From Duganella sp. 1224 (GTDB taxonomy: Bacteria > Pseudomonadota > Gammaproteobacteria > Burkholderiales > Burkholderiaceae_D): a DNA stretch of 64,000 bases. This document shows, in pieces, positions 27,731-37,740 of this stretch. The DNA is taken from contig NZ_JACBYS010000003.1 of NCBI RefSeq assembly GCF_013408245.1, positions 124,001 to 188,000 of the forward strand. Direction: 5' to 3'. The number at the start of each line of letters is the position of its first letter. The stretch's first letter is position 1. The position numbers and the translations under genes were made by a program. The notes beneath the pieces were generated by a model. It had not been told where the DNA came from. It did not search any database and saw only the letters and a program-made list of their open reading frames with translations.

Positions 27731-30004
27731 TTACCTCGGTGAAGGCGACGGCGTTTCGCCCGGCGGCGGGGATGGAGGATGGCCGGGGCTGGCACCACCT
27801 TGCGCCGGCGCCGCAGGCATCGGCCCGTCAGCGGGCGGATGGCCCGGTCCGCCGTCGAGGGCTGGCGGCATGTCCGCCGCGCCCGGCGCCGTCAGCGGAG
27901 TCGCCGGTGGCGCCGGCGGCGGTGGCGCCAGGGCCGGCGCGGTCATCGGCGCCGGCGCCGAGACCGCCAGCCAGCCGGACGCCGGCAGCAGCGGCACCAG
28001 CAGCAGCGCGACGATGTTGATGATCTTGATCAGCGGATTGACGGCCGGCCCGGCGGTGTCCTTGTACGGGTCGCCGACGGTGTCGCCGGTCACGGCCGCC
28101 TTGTGCGCGTCCGAGCCCTTGCCGCCGTAATGGCCGTCCTCGATGTATTTCTTGGCGTTGTCCCAGGCGCCGCCGCCGGTGGTCATCGAAATCGCCACGA
28201 ACAGCCCGGTGATGATGGTGCCCATCAGCATGCCGCCCAGCGCGGCCGAGCCCAGCAGCATGCCGACCAGGATCGGCACCACCACCGGCAACAGCGACGG
28301 CACGATCATTTCCTTGATGGCCGAGGCGGTCAGCATGTCAACCGCCTTGTCGTACTCCGGCTTGCCGGTGCCCTCCATGATGCCCGGGATGTCGCGGAAC
28401 TGGCGGCGCACCTCGACCACCACGGCGCCGGCCGCGCGCCCCACCGCCTCCATCGCCATGGCGCCGAACAGATACGGCACCAGGCCGCCAATGATCAGGC
28501 CGACGATGACCATCGGATTCGACAAATCAAACGTGACCGAGCGCCCGGCCGACTCCAGCGCGTGCGTGTAGTCGGCAAACAGCACCAGCGCCGCCAGCCC
28601 GGCCGAGCCGATCGCATAGCCCTTGGTGACCGCCTTGGTGGTGTTGCCGACCGCGTCCAGCGGATCGGTGATGGCCCGCACCGCATCCGGCATGCCGGAC
28701 ATTTCGGCGATGCCGCCGGCGTTGTCGGTGATGGGACCGTAGGCGTCCAGCGCCACCACGATGCCGGCCATCGACAGCATGGCCGTGGCCGCGATCGCCA
28801 CGCCGTACAGCTGGCCCAGCTGGTAGGACACCAGGATGGCCGCGCACACCGCCAGCACCGGAAACGCGGTCGACTTCATCGACACGCCCAGTCCGGCAAT
28901 GATGTTGGTGCCGTGGCCGGTGGTCGACGCCTCGGCGATGTGCTTGACCGGCGCGAAATCGGTGCCGGTATAGTACTCGGTGATGTAGACCATCAGCCCG
29001 GTCAGCACGATGCCGACCACGGTGCAGCCGATCATCCTCATGCGCATCGCCTGGTCCGGCCACAGCTGCCAGGTCACTACCACGAAACCGATCAGCGACA
29101 GCCCGGCCGCCCACCACAGCCCGGTGTACAGTGCCGACATGATCTTCTTGCCCGGCCTGGCCCGGACCATCGAGCAGCCGATGATGGAGGCGATGATCGA
29201 CACCGCCCCCAGCAGCAGCGGATACACCACCGCCGTGGTGCCGGCCGCGCCCATCAGCAGCGCGCCCAGCAGCATGGTGGCGATCAGCGTCACCACATAG
29301 GTTTCAAACAGGTCGGCGGCCATGCCGGCGCAGTCGCCGACGTTGTCGCCGACGTTATCGGCAATCACCGCCGGGTTGCGCGGGTCGTCCTCCGGAATGC
29401 CGGCCTCGACCTTGCCAACCAGATCGGCGCCAACGTCGGCGCCCTTGGTGAAGATGCCGCCGCCCAGCCGCGCGAAAATCGAAATCAGCGAGGCACCGAA
29501 CGCCAGCCCGATCAGCGGCTCGATCATCTGGTGCAGGTCGGCGCCCGGTCCCACGCCCGCCACCAGGAACAGATAGAACAAGGCCACGCCCAGCAGGCCC
29601 AGCCCCACCACCAGCATGCCGGTGATGGCGCCGCCCTTGAAGGCGACGTTGAGCGCCTCGTTCATGCCGGTGGCGGCCGCCTGCGCGGTGCGCACATTGG
29701 CGCGCACCGACACATTCATGCCGATGAAGCCGCAGGCGCCGGACAGCACCGCGCCGATCAGAAAGCCGATCGCGGTATTGACGTCGCGGAACACACCGAG
29801 GAGTATCAGCAGCACCACGCCAACGATGGCGATGGTGCGGTACTGGCGCGCCAGGTAGGCGGCGGCGCCTTGTTGAATCGCAAGCGCGATTTCCTGCATG
29901 CGCGGATTGCCCGCGTCCTGTCGCAAAATCCAGCTGCGCGACCAGAGTCCGTACACCACGGCGAGAATGCCGCAGGCCACTGCAAACCATAAGCTGGCTG
30001 CCAT
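27731..30004 (-). CDS. hppA: Membrane proton-pumping pyrophosphatase with proline-rich tail
   Basis: A 757-residue integral membrane enzyme that couples pyrophosphate hydrolysis to proton pumping. Substrate loops are visible: [39 protein letters not shown] and the C-terminal [14 protein letters not shown] with [37 protein letters not shown] carries Lys where K+-dependent forms have Ala, which marks the K+-independent type. Normal family members end soon after [14 protein letters not shown]; here about 80 more residues follow, rich in Pro, Ala and Gly. The start at 30004 is placed after the N-terminal non-membrane extension of the longer frame. Confidence 0.93.
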   Translation of the reverse strand: MAASLWFAVACGILAVVYGLWSRSWILRQDAGNPRMQEIALAIQQGAAAYLARQYRTIAIVGVVLLILLGVFRDVNTAIGFLIGAVLSGACGFIGMNVSVRANVRTAQAAATGMNEALNVAFKGGAITGMLVVGLGLLGVALFYLFLVAGVGPGADLHQMIEPLIGLAFGASLISIFARLGGGIFTKGADVGADLVGKVEAGIPEDDPRNPAVIADNVGDNVGDCAGMAADLFETYVVTLIATMLLGALLMGAAGTTAVVYPLLLGAVSIIASIIGCSMVRARPGKKIMSALYTGLWWAAGLSLIGFVVVTWQLWPDQAMRMRMIGCTVVGIVLTGLMVYITEYYTGTDFAPVKHIAEASTTGHGTNIIAGLGVSMKSTAFPVLAVCAAILVSYQLGQLYGVAIAATAMLSMAGIVVALDAYGPITDNAGGIAEMSGMPDAVRAITDPLDAVGNTTKAVTKGYAIGSAGLAALVLFADYTHALESAGRSVTFDLSNPMVIVGLIIGGLVPYLFGAMAMEAVGRAAGAVVVEVRRQFRDIPGIMEGTGKPEYDKAVDMLTASAIKEMIVPSLLPVVVPILVGMLLGSAALGGMLMGTIITGLFVAISMTTGGGAWDNAKKYIEDGHYGGKGSDAHKAAVTGDTVGDPYKDTAGPAVNPLIKIINIVALLLVPLLPASGWLAVSAPAPMTAPALAPPPPAPPATPLTAPGAADMPPALDGGPGHPPADGPMPAAPAQGGASPGHPPSPPPGETPSPSPR

Positions 30005-30093
30005 ATTGTCCCCTTTATTTTTGTTGAGTAAGCCTACAAACCACACTTCACGTGCGAACTGCAAAACTTCAAAAATGCGGGATGGCACGGGCG

Positions 30094-30120
30094 AAAAAAA
30101 AAGCGGACCATCGGTCCGCT
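30094..30120 (-). terminator. Rho-independent terminator after adk
   Basis: On the minus strand AGCGGACC, a three-base loop and GGTCCGCT are followed by nine T residues, just past the adk stop. It separates adk from hppA. Confidence 0.88.
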
Positions 30121-30132
30121 CTACTCTACGCC

Positions 30133-30798
<666 letters not shown>

Positions 30799-30976
30799 CT
30801 AAAAAACAGATATGGGTATGGGTTGGTCAGTAGCGGATCGTACGAAACTTACCACAAAACTTAGTTTGAACGCCAATTAATGCCCGATAGACCGTATGAA
30901 TATCGCACAGTTAAGCGCGTTATATCAGGGGTAGCTGACGGGCGACTGACGGGCGTTTGATGCAAATCAATATAAA

Positions 30977-31723
30977 TCAATAATGCTGGCGCACGCGCTC
31001 CAGGTCTTCCGGCGTGTCGACACCGGCGGCCGGGGCCGCGTCGATGACATGCACGGCGATCGGATAGCCGTGCCATAGCACGCGCAGCTGCTCCAGCGCC
31101 TCGATCGATTCCAGCGGCGACACCTGCAGCGCCGGATAGGCTTGCAGGAAGTCGTTGCGGTAGGCGTACAGGCCGATGTGGCGCAGCGGCACGTAGGCGG
31201 CCGGCAGCGTCTCCCTGGACTGCGCAAAGGCATCGCGGTGCCACGGTATGGTCGCGCGCGAGAAGTACAAGGCGCGGCCGGCCTTGTCCAGCACCACCTT
31301 GACCACGTTGGGGTTGAAGGCGTCGGCGGCGTCGTGCAGCGGATGGGCGCAGGTGGCCATCGGCACGTCGGCGTTGATGCGGGCGGCGGCGGCCTGAAGC
31401 AGCGACGGCTCGATCAGCGGCTCGTCGCCCTGCAGGTTGACGATGACCGCATCCGCCGGCAGGTTCAGCGCGTGCGCCACCTCGGCGATGCGGTCGGTGC
31501 CGGACGGGTGGTCGGCGCGGGTCAGGCAGACTTCCACGCCATGCTGCTGGCAGGCGGCCTGGATGTCGGCGTGATCGGTGGCGACGATGATGCGGGCGGC
31601 GCCGGACAGCCGGGCGCGTTCGGCCACGCGCACCACCATCGGCTTGCCGCCGAGATCGGCCAACGGCTTGTTCGGCAGCCGGGTCGAGGCCAGGCGGGCC
31701 GGAATGATGACGATGAACGACAC
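30977..31723 (-). CDS. kdsB: 3-deoxy-manno-octulosonate cytidylyltransferase
   Basis: A 248-residue CMP-KDO synthetase: [20 protein letters not shown] (6-25) binds [15 protein letters not shown] holds Mg2+ and [16 protein letters not shown] contacts KDO. It activates KDO for lipopolysaccharide inner-core synthesis in the cytoplasm. Translation starts at GTG (31723), one base after the ycaR stop, with AAGG just upstream. The close packing with ycaR and lpxK shows an LPS-related operon. Confidence 0.96.
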   Translation of the reverse strand: MSFIVIIPARLASTRLPNKPLADLGGKPMVVRVAERARLSGAARIIVATDHADIQAACQQHGVEVCLTRADHPSGTDRIAEVAHALNLPADAVIVNLQGDEPLIEPSLLQAAAARINADVPMATCAHPLHDAADAFNPNVVKVVLDKAGRALYFSRATIPWHRDAFAQSRETLPAAYVPLRHIGLYAYRNDFLQAYPALQVSPLESIEALEQLRVLWHGYPIAVHVIDAAPAAGVDTPEDLERVRQHY

Positions 31724-31724
31724 C

Positions 31725-31901
31725 TTATTCGGCCTTGTCCTGCAGCGTGCGCGCCTCGTCGGCCCACATGATGGGGATGCCGTCGCGGATCGGATAAGCC
31801 AGGCGGTCGCCTTTGCAAATCATTTCCTGGGCTTTTTTATCGTACTCCAGAGGGCCTTTGCAGACCGGGCAAACCAGGATATCAAGCAATCGAGCGTCCA
31901 C
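31725..31901 (-). CDS. ycaR: Trm112 family protein YcaR
   Basis: A 58-residue zinc-ribbon-like protein starting at GTG (31901): [20 protein letters not shown] (first residue read as Met). The CPVCKG knuckle and IRDGIPIMW end mark the Trm112/YcaR family. GGAG seven bases before the GTG decides the start over an ATG at 31916 that lacks a site. It overlaps the end of lpxK by 20 bases. Role in bacteria is unclear; it is nearly always beside kdsB and lpxK. Confidence 0.88.
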   Translation of the reverse strand: MDARLLDILVCPVCKGPLEYDKKAQEMICKGDRLAYPIRDGIPIMWADEARTLQDKAE

Positions 31902-32994
31902 GACATTTCTCCACAATTTGGTCGGCCAGCGCGCGGTCGATGCGCGCCGTCACCGGGACGACCCATAGTCGCGGGTCGTCTCTGAGTTCTTCAATTTGCG
32001 CACATTTTACTGCATCCTTCTCGGTCATCAAGATCAGGTCGGCGTCGAGGGCGGCAAATGGACGGTCCTGGAAGTCGTGATGGTCGGGCAGGGGCAGCTC
32101 GGCGACCCGCAACCCGGCGCCGCGCAGCATGGCGAAGAAGCGCGATGGATTGCCGATGCCGGCGGCGGCGACGATGCGCAGTTGCGGGCTGGCGGCCAGT
32201 TCTGCCAGCGGGGTGTGACGGGTTCGGTCGCGGAGCTGTTCGGCGTGCTCCCCCACCAGCGTCATCTGGAATGCCGGCCGCGGCGGAGATGGGGTCTGAC
32301 CCCGTACGGGGTCAGACCCCGCCGTGCCGGGGTCCACCGCGCGCACCAGCGCCGCCGTCATCTGCGGCGTATTGATAACGGTGAAATCGCGCCGGCGCGA
32401 CACCGGCTCGCGCAGCGGCCCGGCCGGCAGCAGCCAGCCATTCCCCACCCCGCGCCCATCGAACAGGATGATTTCCACATCGCGCTGCAACTTGTAGTGC
32501 TGCAGCCCGTCGTCGGTCAACAGGATATCCACCTCCGGATGCGCGGCCAGCAGCGCCCGGCCGGTGGCCGCGCGATCGCGCCCCACCACCACCGGCGCCC
32601 CGGTACGCTGCTTGATCAGCAACGGCTCATCGCCCACCTGGGCCGGCGTCGATGCGGCGGTCACCTCGCGCGCGCCGTCCCCGGCGCCGCCAAACCCGCG
32701 CGAAATCACCCCCGGCCGCAGGCCGGCCGCCTGCAGCGCCCGTACCAGCCAGATCGTCAGCGGCGTCTTGCCGGTGCCGCCGATGTAGATATTCCCCACC
32801 ACCACCACCGGCACCGGCAGCCGCGACGAGCGCAGCACGCCAGCGCGGAACAAGGCCGCGCGCGCGCCGCTCAGCGCGCGAAACACCAGCGACAGCGGCC
32901 ACAGCGCACACGCCAGCGGCCCGCGCCGCAGCCAGTTGCGCGTCAGCGTCGCCTCCAGCGCCGGCTTATTTGCCGCCACCGGTTTGCGCCGCAA
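31882..32994 (-). CDS. lpxK: Tetraacyldisaccharide 4'-kinase (lipid A kinase)
   Basis: A protein of about 365-370 residues. The P-loop [20 protein letters not shown] and the [20 protein letters not shown] segment are LpxK signatures; it phosphorylates the lipid A precursor at 4' at the inner membrane. The start is uncertain (TTG at 32994 or GTG at 32979), since it overlaps the end of exbD. Odd point: residues around [16 protein letters not shown] are encoded by a copy of the genome's GGGGTCTGACCCC palindrome, an in-frame insertion in a loop. Confidence 0.94.
   Translation of the reverse strand: MRRKPVAANKPALEATLTRNWLRRGPLACALWPLSLVFRALSGARAALFRAGVLRSSRLPVPVVVVGNIYIGGTGKTPLTIWLVRALQAAGLRPGVISRGFGGAGDGAREVTAASTPAQVGDEPLLIKQRTGAPVVVGRDRAATGRALLAAHPEVDILLTDDGLQHYKLQRDVEIILFDGRGVGNGWLLPAGPLREPVSRRRDFTVINTPQMTAALVRAVDPGTAGSDPVRGQTPSPPRPAFQMTLVGEHAEQLRDRTRHTPLAELAASPQLRIVAAAGIGNPSRFFAMLRGAGLRVAELPLPDHHDFQDRPFAALDADLILMTEKDAVKCAQIEELRDDPRLWVVPVTARIDRALADQIVEKCRGRSIA
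32291..32320. repeat. GGGGTCTGACCCC-type palindrome, copy 2, inside lpxK
   Basis: A 30-base perfect palindrome identical in core to copy 1 (25318-25347), here within the coding frame of lpxK, where on the minus strand it reads [10 protein letters not shown]. The length fits ten codons, so the frame is kept. Confidence 0.88.
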
Positions 32995-33400
32995 AAGTCA
33001 GTTTTTCATAGCCGGCGATGCGCGCGGCTTCCATCACGTTGATCACCATCTGGTGCATGGCGAATTGGTCGGCGTTGACGATCACCACCGGCGACTTGCC
33101 GGCGTCGCCGCCCTTGGCCGCCGCCGCGCGCAGCGCCTGCGCGAAGCCGTTGACGTCGCGGAACGACACCGGCTCGCCGTTGATGGTGTAGTTGCCCTTG
33201 GCATCCACCGTCACGTCCAGCTCGAACGGCTTGTCGGTGGCCTTTTGCGCGTCGGCGGTCGGCAGCGTGATCTGCAGCTCGGTGAACTTGCTGTAGGTGG
33301 TGCTGACCATCAGGAAAATCAGGATCACCAGCAGCACGTCGATAAAGGGGATCAGGTTGATCTCCGGGTCCTCGCGGCGCTGGCCTTTGCGGAAGTTCAT
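32966..33400 (-). CDS. exbD: ExbD/TolR family biopolymer transport protein
   Basis: A 144-residue protein with a short cytoplasmic N terminus (MNFRKGQRREDPEINLIPFI), one membrane helix with the proton-path Asp (PFIDVLLVILIFLMV) and a periplasmic C-terminal domain. It works with ExbB to energise TonB-type outer-membrane transport. It is nine bases downstream of exbB and overlaps lpxK, a layout common in Betaproteobacteria. Confidence 0.92.
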   Translation of the reverse strand: MNFRKGQRREDPEINLIPFIDVLLVILIFLMVSTTYSKFTELQITLPTADAQKATDKPFELDVTVDAKGNYTINGEPVSFRDVNGFAQALRAAAAKGGDAGKSPVVIVNADQFAMHQMVINVMEAARIAGYEKLTFAAQTGGGK

Positions 33401-33409
33401 GGCGCGTCC

Positions 33410-34015
33410 TTACTTGCGCTTGCTGTGCACGATGTCGACAAACTTCACCGCCTGCTGCTCCATGTCGATGATGAAGCTGTCCACCAGCGCGCGAAAATGG
33501 CGGTAAAAGACCAGCGTCGGCATCGCGATCGCCAGGCCGAAGCCGGTGTTGTACAGCGCCACCGAAATGCCGTGCGCCAGCGCGGCCGGATTGGAGCCGG
33601 CGGCATTCTGCGAGCCAAAGATCTCGATCATGCCAACCACCGTGCCGAACAAGCCCATCAGCGGCGCCAGCGTGGCGATCGTGCCCAGCGTGGTCAGGAA
33701 GCGTTCCAGCGTGTGGGCCACGCCGCTGCCCGCCTCCTCGATCGATTCCTTCATCACCTCGCGCGGCGCGTCGACGTTGCGCAGCGCGGCCGACAGCACC
33801 ACGCCCAGCGGCGAACTTTTCTCCAGCTTGTCGATGATGTCCGGGGTGATGTGGTTGCCGCGGTAGACCTGCACCACCTCGTCCAACAACTTTTTCGGCA
33901 GGAGCTTGCCGCGGCGCAGATACAGCAGGCGTTCGATGATCAGGGCGGTGGCGACGATGGACGCGATCAACAATAACCAGATGGGCCAACCTGCGGCTTG
34001 GAAGATGGCAAGCAA
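33410..34015 (-). CDS. exbB: MotA/TolQ/ExbB proton channel family protein
   Basis: A 201-residue inner-membrane protein with three membrane segments: near the N terminus (AAGWPIWLLLIASIVATALI), then TLGTIATLAPLMGLFGTVVG and ISVALYNTGFGLAIAMPTLV. The start is most likely TTG at 34015, because AGGAG lies six bases upstream and the family begins at this point; a longer frame to 34075 lacks a good site. It forms the ion channel with ExbD. Its upstream DNA is the repeat array at 34090-34990. Confidence 0.9.
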   Translation of the reverse strand: MLAIFQAAGWPIWLLLIASIVATALIIERLLYLRRGKLLPKKLLDEVVQVYRGNHITPDIIDKLEKSSPLGVVLSAALRNVDAPREVMKESIEEAGSGVAHTLERFLTTLGTIATLAPLMGLFGTVVGMIEIFGSQNAAGSNPAALAHGISVALYNTGFGLAIAMPTLVFYRHFRALVDSFIIDMEQQAVKFVDIVHSKRK

Positions 34016-34089
34016 AACGAACTCCTGTGGTGAAAATCCAGACGTGAATGGCGCAATGTAGCGTGTTGGGAGCAAGTCAGCAAGTGTCT

Positions 34090-34990
34090 GGCGGAGTTCT
34101 CAACATTTTCTGTGGACAATAATGTGAGCAAGGCCAGGCCTTCCACGCCAAGTGCTTGATCCATAAGGAAATAGTTACTCAGCTTAAAAATCGCGCAGCG
34201 GCTGTCGCGCCATGCACAGTTATGCCCAACTTCTGTGGACAACGTTGTGAGCAAGGATAACGGGTTAAGATGAAGCCCTTGATTTATAAGACTATTTTTA
34301 TCCTGCGCAAAAAAATCGCATGCCCGGCAGGGGCAAAACCGTCTGTGCACTTCCCCACATTTATTGTGGAAAAGATTGTGAGCAAGGCCGGCGATAACAG
34401 GACATCTGCTTGATTTTGAAGGGATTTTTTGCCTTGCGTAAAAATTTGGCACCAGGCTGTTTTGGCGCCGTTTGGGGTTCAAAACCCGGCTTATCCACCG
34501 CTGCGGCGCCAGCCGCGACCGATCGCTTTCAACTATCGCGCACGACTGTGCACTTCTGCACATTTTGTGTGGATAAGATTGTTAGCAAGGAGCAAGTTAG
34601 GAAATCAAGTCCTTGATTTGCAAAGGCTTTATACCCTTGCGTAAAAATAAAGCAGGGGTTTTCCACCCCGCTGGCCGGGTGTGGGCACGCCCTTCCCTGA
34701 TCGTTCGGGCTATTCCCTTCCAGGCGAAAATCGCGGACAAGTTCTGAGTTTTGCACAAATTCTGTGGATAAAAGTGTGCGAAACGGTGCCCGGCATAACT
34801 TAAGTCACTGATTTGTCACAATATAATTTCCGTGCGTAAATTTTAGGCATGACAAAATCAGCAACAAGAAAAAGGCTATCGCTCACCCAAGTTCCACACA
34901 TCTTTTGTGGATAACTTTGTGCGTAACCGCCGGTGGCAAGGGCAAAGTGCTTGATCCGTAAGGCTTTTTCGTCTGTGCACGTAAATACGG
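34090..34990. repeat. Array of six degenerate units, each with a DnaA-box-like site at fixed spacing
   Basis: Six units in the same direction. Their TGTGGA-type sites start at 34111, 34234, 34365, 34568, 34763 and 34906. Three (34568, 34763, 34906) are TGTGGATAA, the complement of the perfect DnaA box TTATCCACA; two are TGTGGACAA and one TGTGGAAAA. In every unit TGAT lies exactly 46 bases after the site start, and CGTAAA (or CGCAAA, CTTAAA) follows 26 bases later (28 in the last). TTGTGAGCAAGG follows the site in the first units. Spacers vary from about 50 to 120 bases. An extra TTATCCACC in opposite orientation is at 34491. No gene is supported in this 1.1-kb gap. Confidence 0.85.
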
Positions 34991-35002
34991 CAGAAATGTT
35001 TA

Positions 35003-35090
35003 CCCTTTAAAATCATGGACCTACCTATAATAGCTGGCGCTTTACCTGCTCTGTGACCGCTGTGTGACGTAACGCACATAGTGTGGATAG
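35003..35090 (+). promoter_or_regulatory. Candidate xseA promoter with a DnaA-box-like site
   Basis: TATAAT at 35026-35031 is a consensus -10; the -35 is weak. TGTGGATAG (35082-35090), one mismatch from the DnaA-box complement, lies between this -10 and the xseA start, as a seventh site in the same direction as the array. Confidence 0.45.
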
Positions 35091-35108
35091 TTTCCATTTT
35101 TGAAATCT

Positions 35109-36491
35109 ATGAACTTTGACGACCGTAACGATTCCGCCCCTGCCGCCGCCCCGGTGCTGACCGTCAGCGCCCTCAATCAGGCGGTGGCGCGGCTGCTGGA
35201 GCGCTCCTTTCCACTGACGTGGATTTCCGGCGAGGTGTCCAACTTCACGCGGGCGGCGTCGGGCCACTGGTACTTCACGCTGAAGGACGATGGCGCCCAG
35301 GTGCGGGCCGTGATGTTCCGCGGCCGCGCGCAGTACGCCAACTTCGTGCCGCGCGAAGGCGACAAGGTCGAGGTGCGGGCGCTGGTCACGCTGTACGGCG
35401 CGCGCGGCGATTACCAGATCAACGTGGAAGCGATCCGCCGCGCCGGCGTCGGCTCGCTGTTCGAGGCCTTCCAGCGGCTCAAGGAAAAGCTGGACGCGGC
35501 CGGCCTGTTCCACCCGGACCGCAAGCGCGCCTTGCCGATCTTCCCGCGCGCGGTGGGCATCGTCACCAGCCCGCAGGCGGCGGCGCTGCGCGACGTGCTG
35601 ACGGCGCTGAAGCGGCGCGCGCCGCACGTGCAGGTGATACTGTATCCGGCGCCGGTGCAGGGCCAGCTGGCGGCCCAGAAGATCGCGGCGGCCATCGATA
35701 CGGCGTCGCTGCGCGGCGAGTGCGATGTGCTGATCGTCTGCCGGGGCGGCGGCAGCATCGAGGATTTGTGGTCGTTCAACGACGAGGAAGTGGCGTACGC
35801 GGTGGCCAACTGCCGCATGCCGGTGATTTCCGGCGTGGGCCATGAAACCGATTTTACGATCTGCGATTTCGCCGCCGACCTGCGCGCCGCCACGCCAACG
35901 GCGGCGGCCGAACTGGCGGTGACCCCGCGCATCGACTGGATCGGCTCCCTGAAGGCCGACGTGGTCGACCTGCGCCGCGCCATGCGCCGCGCGCTCAACG
36001 ACGCCGGGCAAACGCTGGATGGCCACACGCGCCGCCTGCTCAACCCGACGGCGCAGATCGACCAGCAGCGCCACAAGCTGCGCGCGCACGCCATGGCGCT
36101 CACGCACGCCAACCGGGTGCCGCTGGCGCAGGCGCGGCATCAGCTAGATCGCCTGGGCGGACGGCTGGGGGCGCGCAAGCCGGATGTCAGCGCCGCGCGG
36201 GCGACGCTGGGGAATCTGCGGCATCGCGCCGGCACCGGCATGGCGCGCCAGCTGCACCAGAAGCGCGATGCGCTGGCGGCGCTGGCATCGCAGCTGGAAT
36301 TGCTGAATCCGCAGCGGACGCTGGAGCGCGGGTATGCGATCGTTACCGATCAGGAAGGCACCATCGTGCGCACCCCCGAGCAACTGCGGCAAGACATGGC
36401 GCTGACGTTGAAACTGGCCGAGGGCAGCGCGCGCGTTGGCATCAAGGATGTCCAACCCGGCAAGGCGGGGTCAGACCCCGCCGGGGTCTGA
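35109..36491 (+). CDS. xseA: Exodeoxyribonuclease VII large subunit
   Basis: A 460-residue protein. Order: OB-fold ([20 protein letters not shown], then [20 protein letters not shown]), the catalytic domain with [39 protein letters not shown] and [19 protein letters not shown], then a long coiled coil. With the XseB small subunit it degrades single-stranded DNA. The ATG at 35109 is preferred over TTG at 35100. The last ten residues (KAGSDPAGV region) come from a repeat that runs through the stop codon. Confidence 0.96.
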   Translation: MNFDDRNDSAPAAAPVLTVSALNQAVARLLERSFPLTWISGEVSNFTRAASGHWYFTLKDDGAQVRAVMFRGRAQYANFVPREGDKVEVRALVTLYGARGDYQINVEAIRRAGVGSLFEAFQRLKEKLDAAGLFHPDRKRALPIFPRAVGIVTSPQAAALRDVLTALKRRAPHVQVILYPAPVQGQLAAQKIAAAIDTASLRGECDVLIVCRGGGSIEDLWSFNDEEVAYAVANCRMPVISGVGHETDFTICDFAADLRAATPTAAAELAVTPRIDWIGSLKADVVDLRRAMRRALNDAGQTLDGHTRRLLNPTAQIDQQRHKLRAHAMALTHANRVPLAQARHQLDRLGGRLGARKPDVSAARATLGNLRHRAGTGMARQLHQKRDALAALASQLELLNPQRTLERGYAIVTDQEGTIVRTPEQLRQDMALTLKLAEGSARVGIKDVQPGKAGSDPAGV

Positions 36492-36495
36492 CCCC
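36467..36495. repeat. GGGGTCTGACCCC-type inverted repeat, copy 3, spanning the xseA stop
   Basis: Two 13-base arms, GGGGTCAGACCCC (36467-36479) and GGGGTCTGACCCC (36483-36495), separated by GCC. It encodes the last residues and the TGA of xseA, so insertion replaced or extended the original C terminus. Confidence 0.85.
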
Positions 36496-36533
36496 ATCAA
36501 CGCGGCGGTCGCGGGTCGAAACGGCTGTGGGGT

Positions 36534-37526
36534 TCAGGCGGCCGACAGCATCGCCGACATCCCAATCAGCGCCGGATATTTCTCAGTAATCACGTAAGTG
36601 GGAATATGCGCCAGATAATCCGAGAAGCGCCCCTTCTGCTCAAACCGCGCGCGGAAGCCTGACCGTTCGAAGAACTCGCTCATCTTCAGCACCGTGCGGC
36701 CGCCGATGTAGATGCCGCCCTTGGCCCCCAGGGTCAGCGCCACATTACCGGCCACCGTCCCCAGCATCTCGCAGAACGCCAGCAAGGTCTCCTCGCACAC
36801 CGGATCCAGCCGGTGCAGCCCGCGCTCCATGATCTCCGCCGTGCCGACCGGCTGCGGCTCCACGCGCGCCCGTTCGCACAGCGCCCGGTACACCAGCGCC
36901 AGCCCGATGCCGGACACCAGCCGCTCGCTCGACACGTGCTCGTGATAACGCCGCGCATAGCGCAGAATATCGATCTCGCGCTCATTCATCGGCGCAAACG
37001 TCGCGTGGCCGCCCTCGCTGTCGATGGCGATCCAGCGATCCCCGGCCGGCACCAGCCCGGACACGCCCAGCCCCGCGTCCGCGCCCACCAGGCCGATGGT
37101 GGCGCCGCTGCGGATAATGCCGCCGCCAATCTGATGCTTGTGCTCCGGCGCCAGGTAGGGCAAGGCGCTGGCCAGCGCGGTGAAGTCGTTCACCACCACC
37201 AGCGATTTCAGGCTGAATTGCGAACACACCGCCTCGATCGAAAACGACCAGTGGTGATTGGTCATGGTGACCCAGTCGCCATCGATGGGGTTGGCGATGG
37301 CGATGCCGGCGAAGCGCGCCTGGTAGCCGCCCGCCGCCACCGTGGGCGGCTGCGCCAGGTAGGCGACCATGGCCGCCCCCAGCGTCGGATAGGCCTCGCA
37401 CTCGGTCACCCAGATGGCGTCGATCTGGTTGGGCGCCGTCTCCAGGCCAAAGCTGGCGCTGCTGCCGCCGATGTCGGCCAGAATGCGCGGGCCGTGCGCG
37501 AGATGCGAAAATGAATCGCGTTTCAT
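36534..37526 (-). CDS. glk: Glucokinase
   Basis: A 330-residue hexokinase-fold enzyme. ILADIGGSSASFGLE binds phosphate, VVVNDFTALASALPYL holds the catalytic Asp, and GADAGLGVSGLVP plus IDSEGGHATFAP are bacterial Glk signatures. It phosphorylates glucose with ATP. The ATG at 37526 (GGAAGAGAC before it) is preferred to an upstream frame start. A LacI-type regulator is encoded divergently, with operator-like sites between. Confidence 0.95.
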   Translation of the reverse strand: MKRDSFSHLAHGPRILADIGGSSASFGLETAPNQIDAIWVTECEAYPTLGAAMVAYLAQPPTVAAGGYQARFAGIAIANPIDGDWVTMTNHHWSFSIEAVCSQFSLKSLVVVNDFTALASALPYLAPEHKHQIGGGIIRSGATIGLVGADAGLGVSGLVPAGDRWIAIDSEGGHATFAPMNEREIDILRYARRYHEHVSSERLVSGIGLALVYRALCERARVEPQPVGTAEIMERGLHRLDPVCEETLLAFCEMLGTVAGNVALTLGAKGGIYIGGRTVLKMSEFFERSGFRARFEQKGRFSDYLAHIPTYVITEKYPALIGMSAMLSAA

Positions 37527-37592
37527 TGTCTCTTCCGTTCTATCTCTTGGCATTCTTGCTCTTTCCGCTTGATTATATGTCACGTGTTGTTA

Positions 37593-37715
37593 TGAAAACG
37601 ATTTCAAGCGTGTTTTTCATTAAATACCGGCGCTGGCGGAAAGTCAATGCGCCATCGGCCCTCAAATTGCCTGATGTGAGGGGAATTTATGGTAACCTTC
37701 GGCGAAAAGGTTTTC
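37593..37715. promoter_or_regulatory. Two LacI-type operator-like sites between glk and its regulator
   Basis: TGAAAACGATTTCA (37593-37606) has the TGAAAnCGnTTTCA symmetry with central CG typical of LacI-family sites. GAAAAGGTTTTC (37704-37715) is a perfect palindrome 25 bases before the regulator start. Both could bind the LacI protein and control both directions. Confidence 0.6.
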
Positions 37716-37740
37716 ATAACTACATTAAAAAGGTGAGACA

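Noticed and set aside
27779-29992. 737-residue plus-strand frame
   Set aside because: Antisense to hppA; composition is dominated by His, Arg, Gln and Asp with no domain.
33967-34563. 198-residue minus-strand frame across the repeat array
   Set aside because: It runs through the degenerate repeat units and the exbB start, with no ribosome binding site and no domain; codon content follows the repeats rather than a protein.
34090-34990. CRISPR array
   Set aside because: Units are degenerate, spacers have unequal length, repeats are not exact and no cas gene is near.
34090-35090. Chromosomal replication origin
   Set aside because: DnaA boxes are present, but there is no dnaA, dnaN, gidA or parAB nearby and no clear AT-rich unwinding element with 13-mers; titration or another role is more cautious.
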